From: Acetobacteraceae bacterium
Lineage (GTDB): Bacteria; Pseudomonadota; Alphaproteobacteria; Acetobacterales; Acetobacteraceae
Direction of reading: 5' to 3'
Assembly (NCBI GenBank): GCA_027323595.1
Contig: DAHWBL010000228.1
Coordinates: 1-5,402 of the forward strand
Length of the DNA stretch: 5,402 nt
Position 1 is the first letter of the stretch. Each line of letters begins with the position of its first letter. Below are positions 1 to 4,282 of this stretch, one piece after another. A model generated the notes under the pieces. That model saw nothing but the letters and a program-made list of their open reading frames with translations. It had not been told where the DNA came from and made no database searches. The position numbers and the translations under genes are program-made.

Positions 1-304
1 GGTCCTGCGGGCAGATGCGGCCGCAGATCTCGGGGAAATTGTTGGTGGCGCTGCTGACCTCGTAGGCCTCCTCCAGCCGGCCCTCGGCGGTGAGCTTCAG
101 CCAGTCGGGGATGTTGTTGTGCAGCGGGCAATGGATCGAGCAGAACGGCACGCCGCACTGGCTGCACCGGCTGGCCTGCAGGGCGGCGGCGGCGGCGGAG
201 AAATCCTCATAGATTTCGGCGAAATCGGCGGCACGCGCGGGCACGTCGCGCTTGTCGGGAGCGTGCTGCGGCACGGAGACGAATTTCAGCATGCGTTCGG
301 TCAT
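1..304 (-). CDS. gltD: Glutamate synthase (NADPH) small subunit GltD, N-terminal part
   Basis: The beta subunit of glutamate synthase takes electrons from NADPH and passes them, through FAD and iron-sulfur clusters, to the large subunit GltB. GltB makes glutamate from glutamine and 2-oxoglutarate in the cytoplasm. Only 101 codons are present; the 3' part lies beyond base 1. The fragment is the N-terminal Fe-S domain. Cysteines at residues 47, 50, 55 and 59 form the stretch CSQCGVPFCSIHCP. It is followed by NNIPDWLKL (63-71) and the signature ATNNFPEICGRICPQ (86-100), with cysteines 94 and 98. The N-terminus (RMLKFV, then PDKR) resembles recalled Azospirillum GltD, which supports a start at 304 or at Met5 (292). 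AAGGG at 312-316 lies 7 bases before 304, so I chose 304. An (Ala)5 run at 37-41, encoded by GGC/GCC triplets, looks like local drift. gltB is not directly upstream; if linked, it would be downstream. Confidence 0.95.
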   Translation of the reverse strand, partial: MTERMLKFVSVPQHAPDKRDVPARAADFAEIYEDFSAAAAALQASRCSQCGVPFCSIHCPLHNNIPDWLKLTAEGRLEEAYEVSSATNNFPEICGRICPQD

Positions 305-311
305 CGGACGG

Positions 312-316
312 CCCTT
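312..316 (-). promoter_or_regulatory. Ribosome binding site of gltD
   Basis: On the minus strand this reads AAGGG, 7 bases before the ATG at 304. It favours 304 over the downstream ATG at 292 and over the in-frame ATGs further upstream at 376, 361 and 349. Confidence 0.55.
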
Positions 317-334
317 CGCGTGGTCGGCATCGCA

Positions 335-346
335 TTTGCAAGCAAA
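335..346. repeat. Small palindrome TTTGC-AA-GCAAA
   Basis: Two 5-base arms, perfectly inverted, flank a 2-base centre, 31 bases upstream of the gltD start. It could be an operator half-site pair, but it is short enough to arise by chance. Confidence 0.3.
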
Positions 347-370
347 CATCTGCGCGGCCATCTGCGCGGC
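347..370. repeat. Perfect 12-bp tandem repeat in the gltD leader
   Basis: CATCTGCGCGGC occurs twice without a gap (347-358 and 359-370). On the minus strand it lies 43-66 bases before the gltD ATG. It happens to be in frame with gltD and would read Ala-Ala-Gln-Met twice if translation began upstream. That extension is not expected from the family, so I treat the repeat as non-coding. Confidence 0.8.
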
Positions 371-385
371 CGGCATGAAGATCGG

Positions 386-408
386 CCGGCCGGGGCGGGC
401 CCGGCCGG
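386..408 (-). promoter_or_regulatory. Strong GC hairpin in the gltD leader
   Basis: A perfect 9-bp inverted repeat (CCGGCCGGG / CCCGGCCGG) encloses a 5-base loop. It lies about 80 bases before the gltD start, within the likely transcribed leader. No T tract follows in either direction, so a classic intrinsic terminator is unlikely. An attenuator, an mRNA-stability element or a pause site would fit the position. Base content this high also makes such hairpins frequent, and function is not shown. Confidence 0.45.
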
Positions 409-465
409 TGATGTCGCGAACATAGCCCGGTCCGGCGGCGATTGCGAGTCGGAAATTGCTCGGTT

Positions 466-482
466 GGTCAGTAAAGCTGACC
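466..482. repeat. Inverted repeat GGTCAG-N5-CTGACC
   Basis: Perfect 6-bp arms flank TAAAG; allowing one bulged C, the outer TT/AA also pair. It lies in the AT-richer part of the spacer, 86 bases past the stop of the NDUFA9-like gene and about 160 bases before gltD. It sits just downstream (minus strand) of the weak CATAAT box at 496-501, where an operator could be. It may equally be a weak hairpin ending the upstream transcript. Confidence 0.4.
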
Positions 483-567
483 CAATATCGAGGAAATTAT
501 GTCGGAACAGTTACCGTGAGCGGGTCGGCCTGATTAAATAGGTCCGAAACGGTCCTATCCCGCGCGC

Positions 568-1518
568 TCATACCGGCAGCACGAACTTCTTCGCCCCGCC
601 CGGCCGAAACCGCACCAGATATTCCGGCACCACCAGATCGATCGGGGTGGCCACGATGCCCAGATCCGCGAGCCCCGGCATGGCCTGGGCGCGAACGCAG
701 TCATGCCCGAGCAGGCGCAACTGGTCGGTGGTGAAGGGCTTGCCGGGCAGGCGCTCGGCGATGCGTGCCTGCAATCGCGCCAGGCCGAGCGGGATGTCGA
801 GCAGACGCGGATGCCGATCGATGGTGGCGCAGATCCAGCCCAGCAGGTCGCGGAAGGTCAGAATGTCGGGGCCGGCCAGCTCGAAGGTGCGTCCGGCGGT
901 GTCGGCGCGCGCCAGGCAGGCCATGGCGGCGGCGGCGACATCGCCCACGAACACCGGCTGAAAGCGGGTGTCGCCATGGATCACCGGCAGCAGCGGCGAC
1001 CAGGCGGCGATGGCGGCGAAGCGGTTGAAAAACTGGTCCTCGGCGCCGAAAATGACCGAGGGGCGCAGGATGGTGGCGGCGGCAAAGCCGGCCAGCACCG
1101 CCGCCTCGCCGGCCGCCTTGGAGCGCGCATACAGCGAATCCGAGGCGGCATCCGCACCGATCGCCGACAGATGCAGCAGCCGCGCGGCACCCGCCCTGGT
1201 GGCGGCGGCGGCGAGCGCGCCGGCGGCGTCGGCATGGATGGTCTGGAAATCGCCGGGCCGGTGCTCGGCCAGGATGCCGACGCAGTTGATCACGATGTTC
1301 GCGCCCTCGACCGCGCGCGCCACCGCGTCGGGCCGGGTGAGCGGGGCGAACAGCGGCACCACCTGCCCCACCGCGCCCATCGGCTTCAGAAAGCCGGCAG
1401 CGGCGGGGTTGCGCACCGCGACCCGCACCAGATGGCCCTGGGCGGCGAGCCGGCGGGTGATGTAGCGGCCGACAAAGCCGGAGCCGCCGAAAATCGTGGC
1501 GATCGAGCGTTCAGCCAT
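568..1518 (-). CDS. NDUFA9-like NAD(P)-binding Rossmann protein (complex I NDUFA9 / extended SDR family)
   Basis: This 316-residue protein belongs to the NAD-dependent epimerase / atypical short-chain dehydrogenase family that includes the mitochondrial complex I accessory subunit NDUFA9. The nucleotide-binding loop GGSGFVGR is at residues 11-18, right at the N-terminus as usual. NCVGIL (78-83) follows strand 4. HLSAIGAD (116-123) and YARSK (130-134, Tyr130 and Lys134) match the Ser/Tyr/Lys positions of the SDR fold. LRPSVIFG then begins the substrate-side part. In alphaproteobacteria such proteins are commonly annotated as complex I NDUFA9 subunit family; whether this one binds complex I, or acts on a quinone, lipid or sugar substrate, cannot be read from the sequence. 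The start at 1518 is fixed by AAGGAGG 7 bases upstream. The open frame continues to 1977, but that extension would cross the tRNA gene on the other strand and overlap nrnC. Confidence 0.88.
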   Translation of the reverse strand: MAERSIATIFGGSGFVGRYITRRLAAQGHLVRVAVRNPAAAGFLKPMGAVGQVVPLFAPLTRPDAVARAVEGANIVINCVGILAEHRPGDFQTIHADAAGALAAAATRAGAARLLHLSAIGADAASDSLYARSKAAGEAAVLAGFAAATILRPSVIFGAEDQFFNRFAAIAAWSPLLPVIHGDTRFQPVFVGDVAAAAMACLARADTAGRTFELAGPDILTFRDLLGWICATIDRHPRLLDIPLGLARLQARIAERLPGKPFTTDQLRLLGHDCVRAQAMPGLADLGIVATPIDLVVPEYLVRFRPGGAKKFVLPV

Positions 1519-1525
1519 CGCATGG

Positions 1526-1532
1526 CCTCCTT
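1526..1532 (-). promoter_or_regulatory. Shine-Dalgarno AAGGAGG of the NDUFA9-like gene
   Basis: On the minus strand this is a full AAGGAGG, 7 bases before the ATG at 1518. It is the strongest ribosome binding site in the window and decides the start against the much longer open frame. Confidence 0.9.
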
Positions 1533-1559
1533 GCTGGAAAAGCTCCGGGCCGGAATTGC

Positions 1560-1576
1560 CCGCAGCGCGGCTGCGG
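1560..1576. repeat. Hairpin CCGCAGC-GCG-GCTGCGG in the divergent spacer
   Basis: Perfect 7-bp arms flank a 3-base loop, 42 bases upstream of the NDUFA9-like start. It would lie in, or at the start of, the leader of that minus-strand gene. Its role is unknown. Confidence 0.4.
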
Positions 1577-1604
1577 TCATAGCGTATTTCACCGGCCGCG
1601 ACAG
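1576..1604 (-). promoter_or_regulatory. Possible promoter of the NDUFA9-like gene
   Basis: On the minus strand CTGTCG (1599-1604) and TATGAC (1576-1581) are separated by 17 bases, matching the -35 and -10 consensus at 3 and 4 of 6 positions. Transcription would start near 1569, giving a leader of about 50 bases that overlaps the hairpin at 1560-1576. This is the best pair I could find by eye and is weak. Confidence 0.3.
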
Positions 1605-1624
1605 GGGCCGCAAGCGGGACGGGA

Positions 1625-1653
1625 TTGACGGGCCGGCACGCCGGGGTTACATC
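1625..1653 (+). promoter_or_regulatory. Likely promoter of tRNA-Leu
   Basis: TTGACG (1625-1630), a 17-base spacer and TACATC (1648-1653) end 20 bases before the mature tRNA, so transcription would begin near 1660 with a leader of about 14 bases. The -35 matches 5 of 6 consensus bases and the -10 only 3 of 6. The GC-rich stretch after the -10 fits a stable-RNA promoter of the stringently controlled kind, but that is inference. The spacer carries a small inverted repeat, CCGGC-AC-GCCGG. Confidence 0.5.
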
Positions 1654-1673
1654 GCGCGCCCTGCCGAGCCTGT

Positions 1674-1760
1674 GCCCAGGTGGCGGAATTGGTAGACGCG
1701 CAGGTTTCAGGTACCTGTGGCCGCAAGGTCGTGGAAGTTCGAGTCTTCTCCTGGGCACCA
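1674..1760 (+). tRNA. tRNA-Leu, anticodon CAG, CCA encoded
   Basis: This is an 87-base class II tRNA including the encoded CCA. The acceptor arms GCCCAGG (1674-1680) and CCTGGGC (1750-1756) pair perfectly, followed by A and CCA (1758-1760). The anticodon stem CAGGT / ACCTG (1701-1705 and 1713-1717) holds the loop TTCAGGT with anticodon CAG at 1708-1710, which reads CUG. A long variable arm (1718-1732) forms a short stem with a GCAA loop, as expected for leucine. The T arm is GGAAG-TTCGAGT-CTTCT (1733-1749), with one G-T pair. CTG is clearly the main leucine codon in the surrounding genes. The gene stands alone, 73 bases before nrnC. Confidence 0.96.
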
Positions 1761-1764
1761 CCCG

Positions 1765-1790
1765 GCCTCCCGCCGCACCGCGCGGGAGGC
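1765..1790 (+). terminator. Hairpin just after tRNA-Leu, terminator-like
   Basis: A perfect 9-bp inverted repeat, GCCTCCCGC / GCGGGAGGC, encloses an 8-base loop and starts 5 bases after the CCA end. The position suits termination or 3'-end processing of the tRNA transcript. No T run follows, so it may be leaky and allow transcription into nrnC. Confidence 0.5.
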
Positions 1791-1833
1791 GACACGCGGC
1801 GGCTTCATGCGCGGCGGTGAGCGAGGCAGCCAG

Positions 1834-2484
1834 ATGGTGACCCAATTCATGGCCGACGGCACGATCCATCTGCACCGCAACGACCTGCCGCCGGGCCTGT
1901 CCTTCGGCCCGATGGTGGCGATCGATACCGAGACCATGGGGCTGCGCCCGCACCGCGACCGGCTGTGCCTCGTGCAATTATCCGCCGGCGACGGCCAGGC
2001 GCATCTGGTGCAGCTCATCCCCACCGCACTCGGCGGCGGCGGTTTCGACTGCCCGAACCTCAAGGCGCTGCTGACCGACCCGGCGGTGCGCAAATTGTTC
2101 CATTTCGCCCGCTTCGATGTCGCCGTGCTGCGCCAGTATCTGGGCGTCGAGGTGGCGCCGGTGCTGTGCACCAAGGTGGCGGCGAAGCTGGTGCGCACCT
2201 TCACCGACCGGCACGGGCTGCGCGATCTGTGCCGCGACCTGCTGGGGGTCGAGATTTCCAAGCAGCAGCAAAGCTCGGACTGGGGCGCGCCGGAGCTGAC
2301 CGCCGAGCAGCTCGCCTATGCCGCCTCGGACGTGCTGCATCTGCATGCGCTGTGGGCGCGGCTGGAGGCGCTGCTGGCGCGCGAGGGGCGGCTGGCGCTG
2401 GCCGAGGCGTGTTTCCGCTTCCTGCCGGCGCGCGGGCAGCTCGACCTGCTGGGCTACGAAGACCCCGATATCTTCGCCCACTGA
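1834..2484 (+). CDS. nrnC: NrnC, DEDDy 3'-5' exoribonuclease / dinucleotidase (often labelled ribonuclease D)
   Basis: NrnC is the alphaproteobacterial enzyme that degrades very short RNAs, chiefly dinucleotides including pGpG from c-di-GMP breakdown, where Orn is absent. This 216-residue protein is a bare DEDD exonuclease domain with no HRDC domains, unlike true RNase D of about 375 residues. Exo I is AIDTETMGL (Asp31, Glu33), Exo II HFARFDVAVL (Asp95) and Exo III YAASDVLHLH (Tyr162, Asp166), giving the DEDDy set. Family-specific blocks that match recalled Bartonella NrnC are HRDRLCLVQLS, CTKVAAKLVRT, TDRHGL, SKQQQSSDW and the C-terminal DIFAH. GAGG at 1823-1826 lies 7 bases before 1834. An ATG at 1849 (MADGTIHLH) fits the family N-terminus equally well and has GGTGA 8 bases upstream. 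The open frame back to 1717 begins inside the tRNA and is not real. The gene may share transcription with the tRNA or with kdsD. Confidence 0.92.
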   Translation: MVTQFMADGTIHLHRNDLPPGLSFGPMVAIDTETMGLRPHRDRLCLVQLSAGDGQAHLVQLIPTALGGGGFDCPNLKALLTDPAVRKLFHFARFDVAVLRQYLGVEVAPVLCTKVAAKLVRTFTDRHGLRDLCRDLLGVEISKQQQSSDWGAPELTAEQLAYAASDVLHLHALWARLEALLAREGRLALAEACFRFLPARGQLDLLGYEDPDIFAH

Positions 2485-2498
2485 CCCGACAATATCGG
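2465..2498 (+). repeat. Inverted repeat around the nrnC stop codon
   Basis: CCGATAT (2465-2471) and ATATCGG (2492-2498) are perfect 7-base inverted arms separated by 20 bases that include the stop codon; TTT follows directly. It could act as a weak terminator or 3'-end stabiliser of the nrnC message, but the large loop makes this uncertain. Its right arm overlaps the first 13-bp direct repeat. Confidence 0.35.
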
Positions 2499-2538
2499 TT
2501 TGATCCGGCGGTTTGATCCGGGGCGGCGGTTGACCCGG
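2496..2538. repeat. Tandem 13-bp repeats upstream of kdsD
   Basis: CGGTTTGATCCGG occurs twice in direct contact (2496-2508 and 2509-2521). A degenerate third copy, CGGTTGACCCGG (2527-2538), has one T deleted and one T changed to C. The degenerate copy contains TTGACC, the best -35 candidate for kdsD. The array may be a multi-site regulator target or the mark of a replication-slippage duplication. Confidence 0.75.
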
Positions 2539-2563
2539 CGGGCCATCGGGGCCAATATTTGGC
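2530..2563 (+). promoter_or_regulatory. Candidate kdsD promoter with palindrome over the -10 box
   Basis: TTGACC (2530-2535, 5 of 6) and AATATT (2554-2559, 4 of 6) are 18 bases apart. The -10 sits inside the palindrome GCCAA-TAT-TTGGC (2551-2563), where a bound repressor would block polymerase. Transcription would start about 2566-2568, that is, at the start codon. A second, upstream source of transcription from nrnC remains possible because no strong terminator lies between the genes. Confidence 0.45.
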
Positions 2564-2567
2564 ACGA

Positions 2568-3581
2568 ATGATGCATCAATTGACCGACCCCTCCCCCACA
2601 TCCCCGTCCCGCCCGACCGCCCCCGACGATCTGGCGGTGGCGCGCGCGGTGCTCGACACCGAAGCCGCGGGGCTGCGCGCGCTGGCCGACGTGCTCGACG
2701 GGGCGTTCACCGACGCGGTGACGCGGCTCGCCGGCGCCAAGGGCCGGGTGGTGGTCTCGGGCATGGGCAAATCCGGCCATGTCGGGCGCAAGATCGCCGC
2801 GACCCTGGCCTCCACCGGCACGCCGGCGATGTTCGTGCACCCCGCCGAGGCATCGCATGGCGATCTGGGCATGATCCTGCCCGGCGACGTGGTGCTGGCG
2901 CTGTCCAATTCCGGCGAGACCGCCGAGCTGGCCGACCTGGTGGCGCACAGCCGGCGCTTCGCCATCGGGCTGATCGGCATCACCGCGCGGGCGGATTCCG
3001 CGCTCGCGCAGGCGGCGGACGTGGCGCTGATCCTGCCGGACGCGCCGGAGGCCTGTCCGAACGGGCTCGCGCCGACCACCTCCACCACCATGCAGATCGC
3101 GCTCGGCGACGCGCTGGCGGTGGCGCTGCTGACCAGGCGCGGCTTCTCGGCGCGCGATTTTCGCCAGTTCCACCCGGGCGGCAAGCTCGGCGCGCGGCTG
3201 CGGCGGGTGTCGGCGCTGATGCATGGCGGCGCCGCCGTGCCGGTGACCGGCATCGACACGCTGATGGACCGCGCGCTGCTGATCATGACCGAAGGGCGCT
3301 TCGGCGTGGTCGGCGTGGTCGATGACGCCGGCCGGCTGATCGGGGTGGTGACCGATGGCGATCTGCGCCGCGCGATGGGGCCGGACCTGCTCACCCGGCG
3401 GGTCGGCGAGGTGATGACGCGCGCGCCGCGCACCATCGGCGAGGACGATCTGGCGGCCGAGGCGCTGCATCAGATGAATCTCGGGGCGCGGCCGATCACC
3501 AGCCTGTTCGTCACCAATGGCACCGGCCAGCCGGTGGGGATCGTGCATATCCATGACCTGCTGCGCGCGGGGGTGGCGTGA
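2568..3581 (+). CDS. kdsD: D-arabinose 5-phosphate isomerase KdsD (KpsF/GutQ family)
   Basis: The enzyme interconverts D-ribulose 5-phosphate and D-arabinose 5-phosphate in the cytoplasm, the first step towards Kdo in the LPS core. The 337 residues are close to the 328 of E. coli KdsD. A SIS domain (about 50-185) is followed by two CBS domains (about 216-270 and 278-337). Residues corresponding to the E. coli catalytic set are all present: Lys68 in GMGKSGH, His97 in ASHGDLGM, Glu120 after SNSGE, Glu161 in PEACPNG and His202 in FHPGG. TDGDLRR (262-268) and HIHDLLRAGV near the end are CBS hallmarks. The first 20 or so residues are Pro/Ser/Thr rich and not conserved. ATG at 2568 is followed by a second ATG at 2571; a TTG at 2559 is also in frame. 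None has a clear Shine-Dalgarno. The stop overlaps the lptC start by 4 bases. The KdsC phosphatase gene often found next to kdsD in enterobacteria is absent here. Confidence 0.95.
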   Translation: MMHQLTDPSPTSPSRPTAPDDLAVARAVLDTEAAGLRALADVLDGAFTDAVTRLAGAKGRVVVSGMGKSGHVGRKIAATLASTGTPAMFVHPAEASHGDLGMILPGDVVLALSNSGETAELADLVAHSRRFAIGLIGITARADSALAQAADVALILPDAPEACPNGLAPTTSTTMQIALGDALAVALLTRRGFSARDFRQFHPGGKLGARLRRVSALMHGGAAVPVTGIDTLMDRALLIMTEGRFGVVGVVDDAGRLIGVVTDGDLRRAMGPDLLTRRVGEVMTRAPRTIGEDDLAAEALHQMNLGARPITSLFVTNGTGQPVGIVHIHDLLRAGVA

Positions 3582-4282
3582 GCGCGCCGGTCACGCCGTT
3601 GCCGCCGGCCCCGCAGGCGCCCGACAAGCGGGCGCGGATGCTGACCGGGCGGATCGCGCGGCCGCGCGCCGCCCCCAGCGCGGCGGCACTGGCGCGGCGG
3701 CGGATACGGGTGCGGCTGGCCAAGGTGGCGCTGCCGGTGCTGGGGCTGCTGCTGCTCGCCTCGATCGCGCTGTGGCCGGAAATCGCCCGGCTGTCGGACC
3801 AGGAGCGCATCACCTTCAACCGCCTGGCCACGCCCACCATCGATGGCGCGCGCATCCGCGACGCGCGCTATCACGGCGCCGATGAGCACGGCCAGCCCTA
3901 CACGCTGACCGCGCGCGAGGCGATCCAGGTCGGGCCGGACCGGGTCGATCTGACCGCGCCGAGCGGCGACGCGCTCAACAGCGCCGGCTGGAGCATTTTG
4001 CGGGCGCGCCAGGGCGTCTATCAGCCGCAGGGCGAAATCCTTGATCTGTCCGGCGACGTCACCGTCTATCGCGACGACGGCACCATGCTGCGCAGCGATG
4101 TCGCCACCATCGATCTCAGGCAGGGCCTGGCGGTTGGCGAATCGCTGGTGCACGCCGAGGGCCCGTTCGGTACGCTGGACGCGCAGGCCTATGCGCTCGC
4201 CGACAAGGGCAGCGTGGTGCAGTTCGCCGGACCGGCGCGGCTGAAGCTCAACAGCGGCGACGGCCCTGGCGGCGGCTCATGA
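3578..4282 (+). CDS. lptC: LPS export protein LptC
   Basis: LptC is the bitopic inner-membrane partner of the LptB2FG transporter; it receives LPS and hands it to LptA in the periplasm. The 234 residues comprise a cytoplasmic tail rich in Pro, Ala and Arg (1-46), one membrane segment (about 48-66, from AKVALPVLGLLLL on) and a periplasmic OstA-like beta domain. Within the latter, ATPTIDGARIRDARYHG and later GEILDLSGDVTVYRDDGT and LRSDVATIDL are typical strands of the LptC jelly-roll. The N-terminal tail is longer than the few residues of E. coli LptC. The start is GTG at 3578, sharing GTGA with the kdsD stop. An ATG at 3638 (Met21) is a possible alternative that would shorten the tail without touching the membrane segment. 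No strong ribosome binding site is visible, so translation is probably coupled to kdsD. Confidence 0.9.
   Translation: MSAPVTPLPPAPQAPDKRARMLTGRIARPRAAPSAAALARRRIRVRLAKVALPVLGLLLLASIALWPEIARLSDQERITFNRLATPTIDGARIRDARYHGADEHGQPYTLTAREAIQVGPDRVDLTAPSGDALNSAGWSILRARQGVYQPQGEILDLSGDVTVYRDDGTMLRSDVATIDLRQGLAVGESLVHAEGPFGTLDAQAYALADKGSVVQFAGPARLKLNSGDGPGGGS

Larger units (their letters stand above)
305..567. other. Spacer between the NDUFA9-like gene and gltD, structured leader
   Basis: This 263-base stretch holds no convincing gene. Read in the minus direction it begins AT-richer (about 440-540) and becomes very GC-rich towards gltD. It contains an inverted repeat (466-482), a strong GC hairpin (386-408), a 12-bp tandem repeat (347-370) and a small palindrome (335-346), all listed separately. 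A CATAAT hexamer on the minus strand (496-501) matches 5 of 6 bases of the -10 consensus but has no acceptable -35 at 16-18 bases, so a gltD promoter here is only a guess. If it is used, the leader would be about 185 bases long. No terminator with a T tract is seen after the NDUFA9-like gene, so read-through into gltD is possible. Confidence 0.5.

Noticed and set aside
182..199. GGC triplet run in gltD
   Set aside because: It encodes a short Ala run in a variable part of the N-terminal domain; such runs are ordinary at this GC content.
305..376. In-frame extension of GltD to the ATG at 376
   Set aside because: It would add 24 residues including a duplicated Ala-Ala-Gln-Met unit not expected in the family, and the best ribosome binding site points to 304.
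119..541. Plus-strand open frame of 140 codons over the gltD start region
   Set aside because: It runs antisense to the clearly recognised GltD Fe-S domain, has no family features, and ends in low-complexity translation typical of GC-rich shadows.
703..1695. Plus-strand open frame of 330 codons
   Set aside because: It is antisense to the whole NDUFA9-like gene and runs into the tRNA. The translation is Gly/Arg/His-rich without motifs, and the opposite strand has a good ribosome binding site and a Rossmann fold.
1717..1833. Upstream extension of nrnC
   Set aside because: It begins inside the tRNA-Leu sequence and adds no conserved residues.
1519..1977. N-terminal extension of the NDUFA9-like frame
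   Set aside because: It would cross the tRNA gene and part of nrnC on the other strand, and it precedes the usual Rossmann start. AAGGAGG marks 1518 instead.
2454..3554. Minus-strand open frame of 366 codons over kdsD
   Set aside because: It is a shadow of KdsD, whose complete active-site set is on the plus strand; the antisense translation is His/Arg/Gly-rich with no recognisable domain.
3470..4153. Minus-strand open frame of 227 codons over lptC
   Set aside because: It is antisense to LptC, with no motifs and no plausible ribosome binding context. The minus-strand frame at 4189-4845 was rejected for the same reason against lptA.
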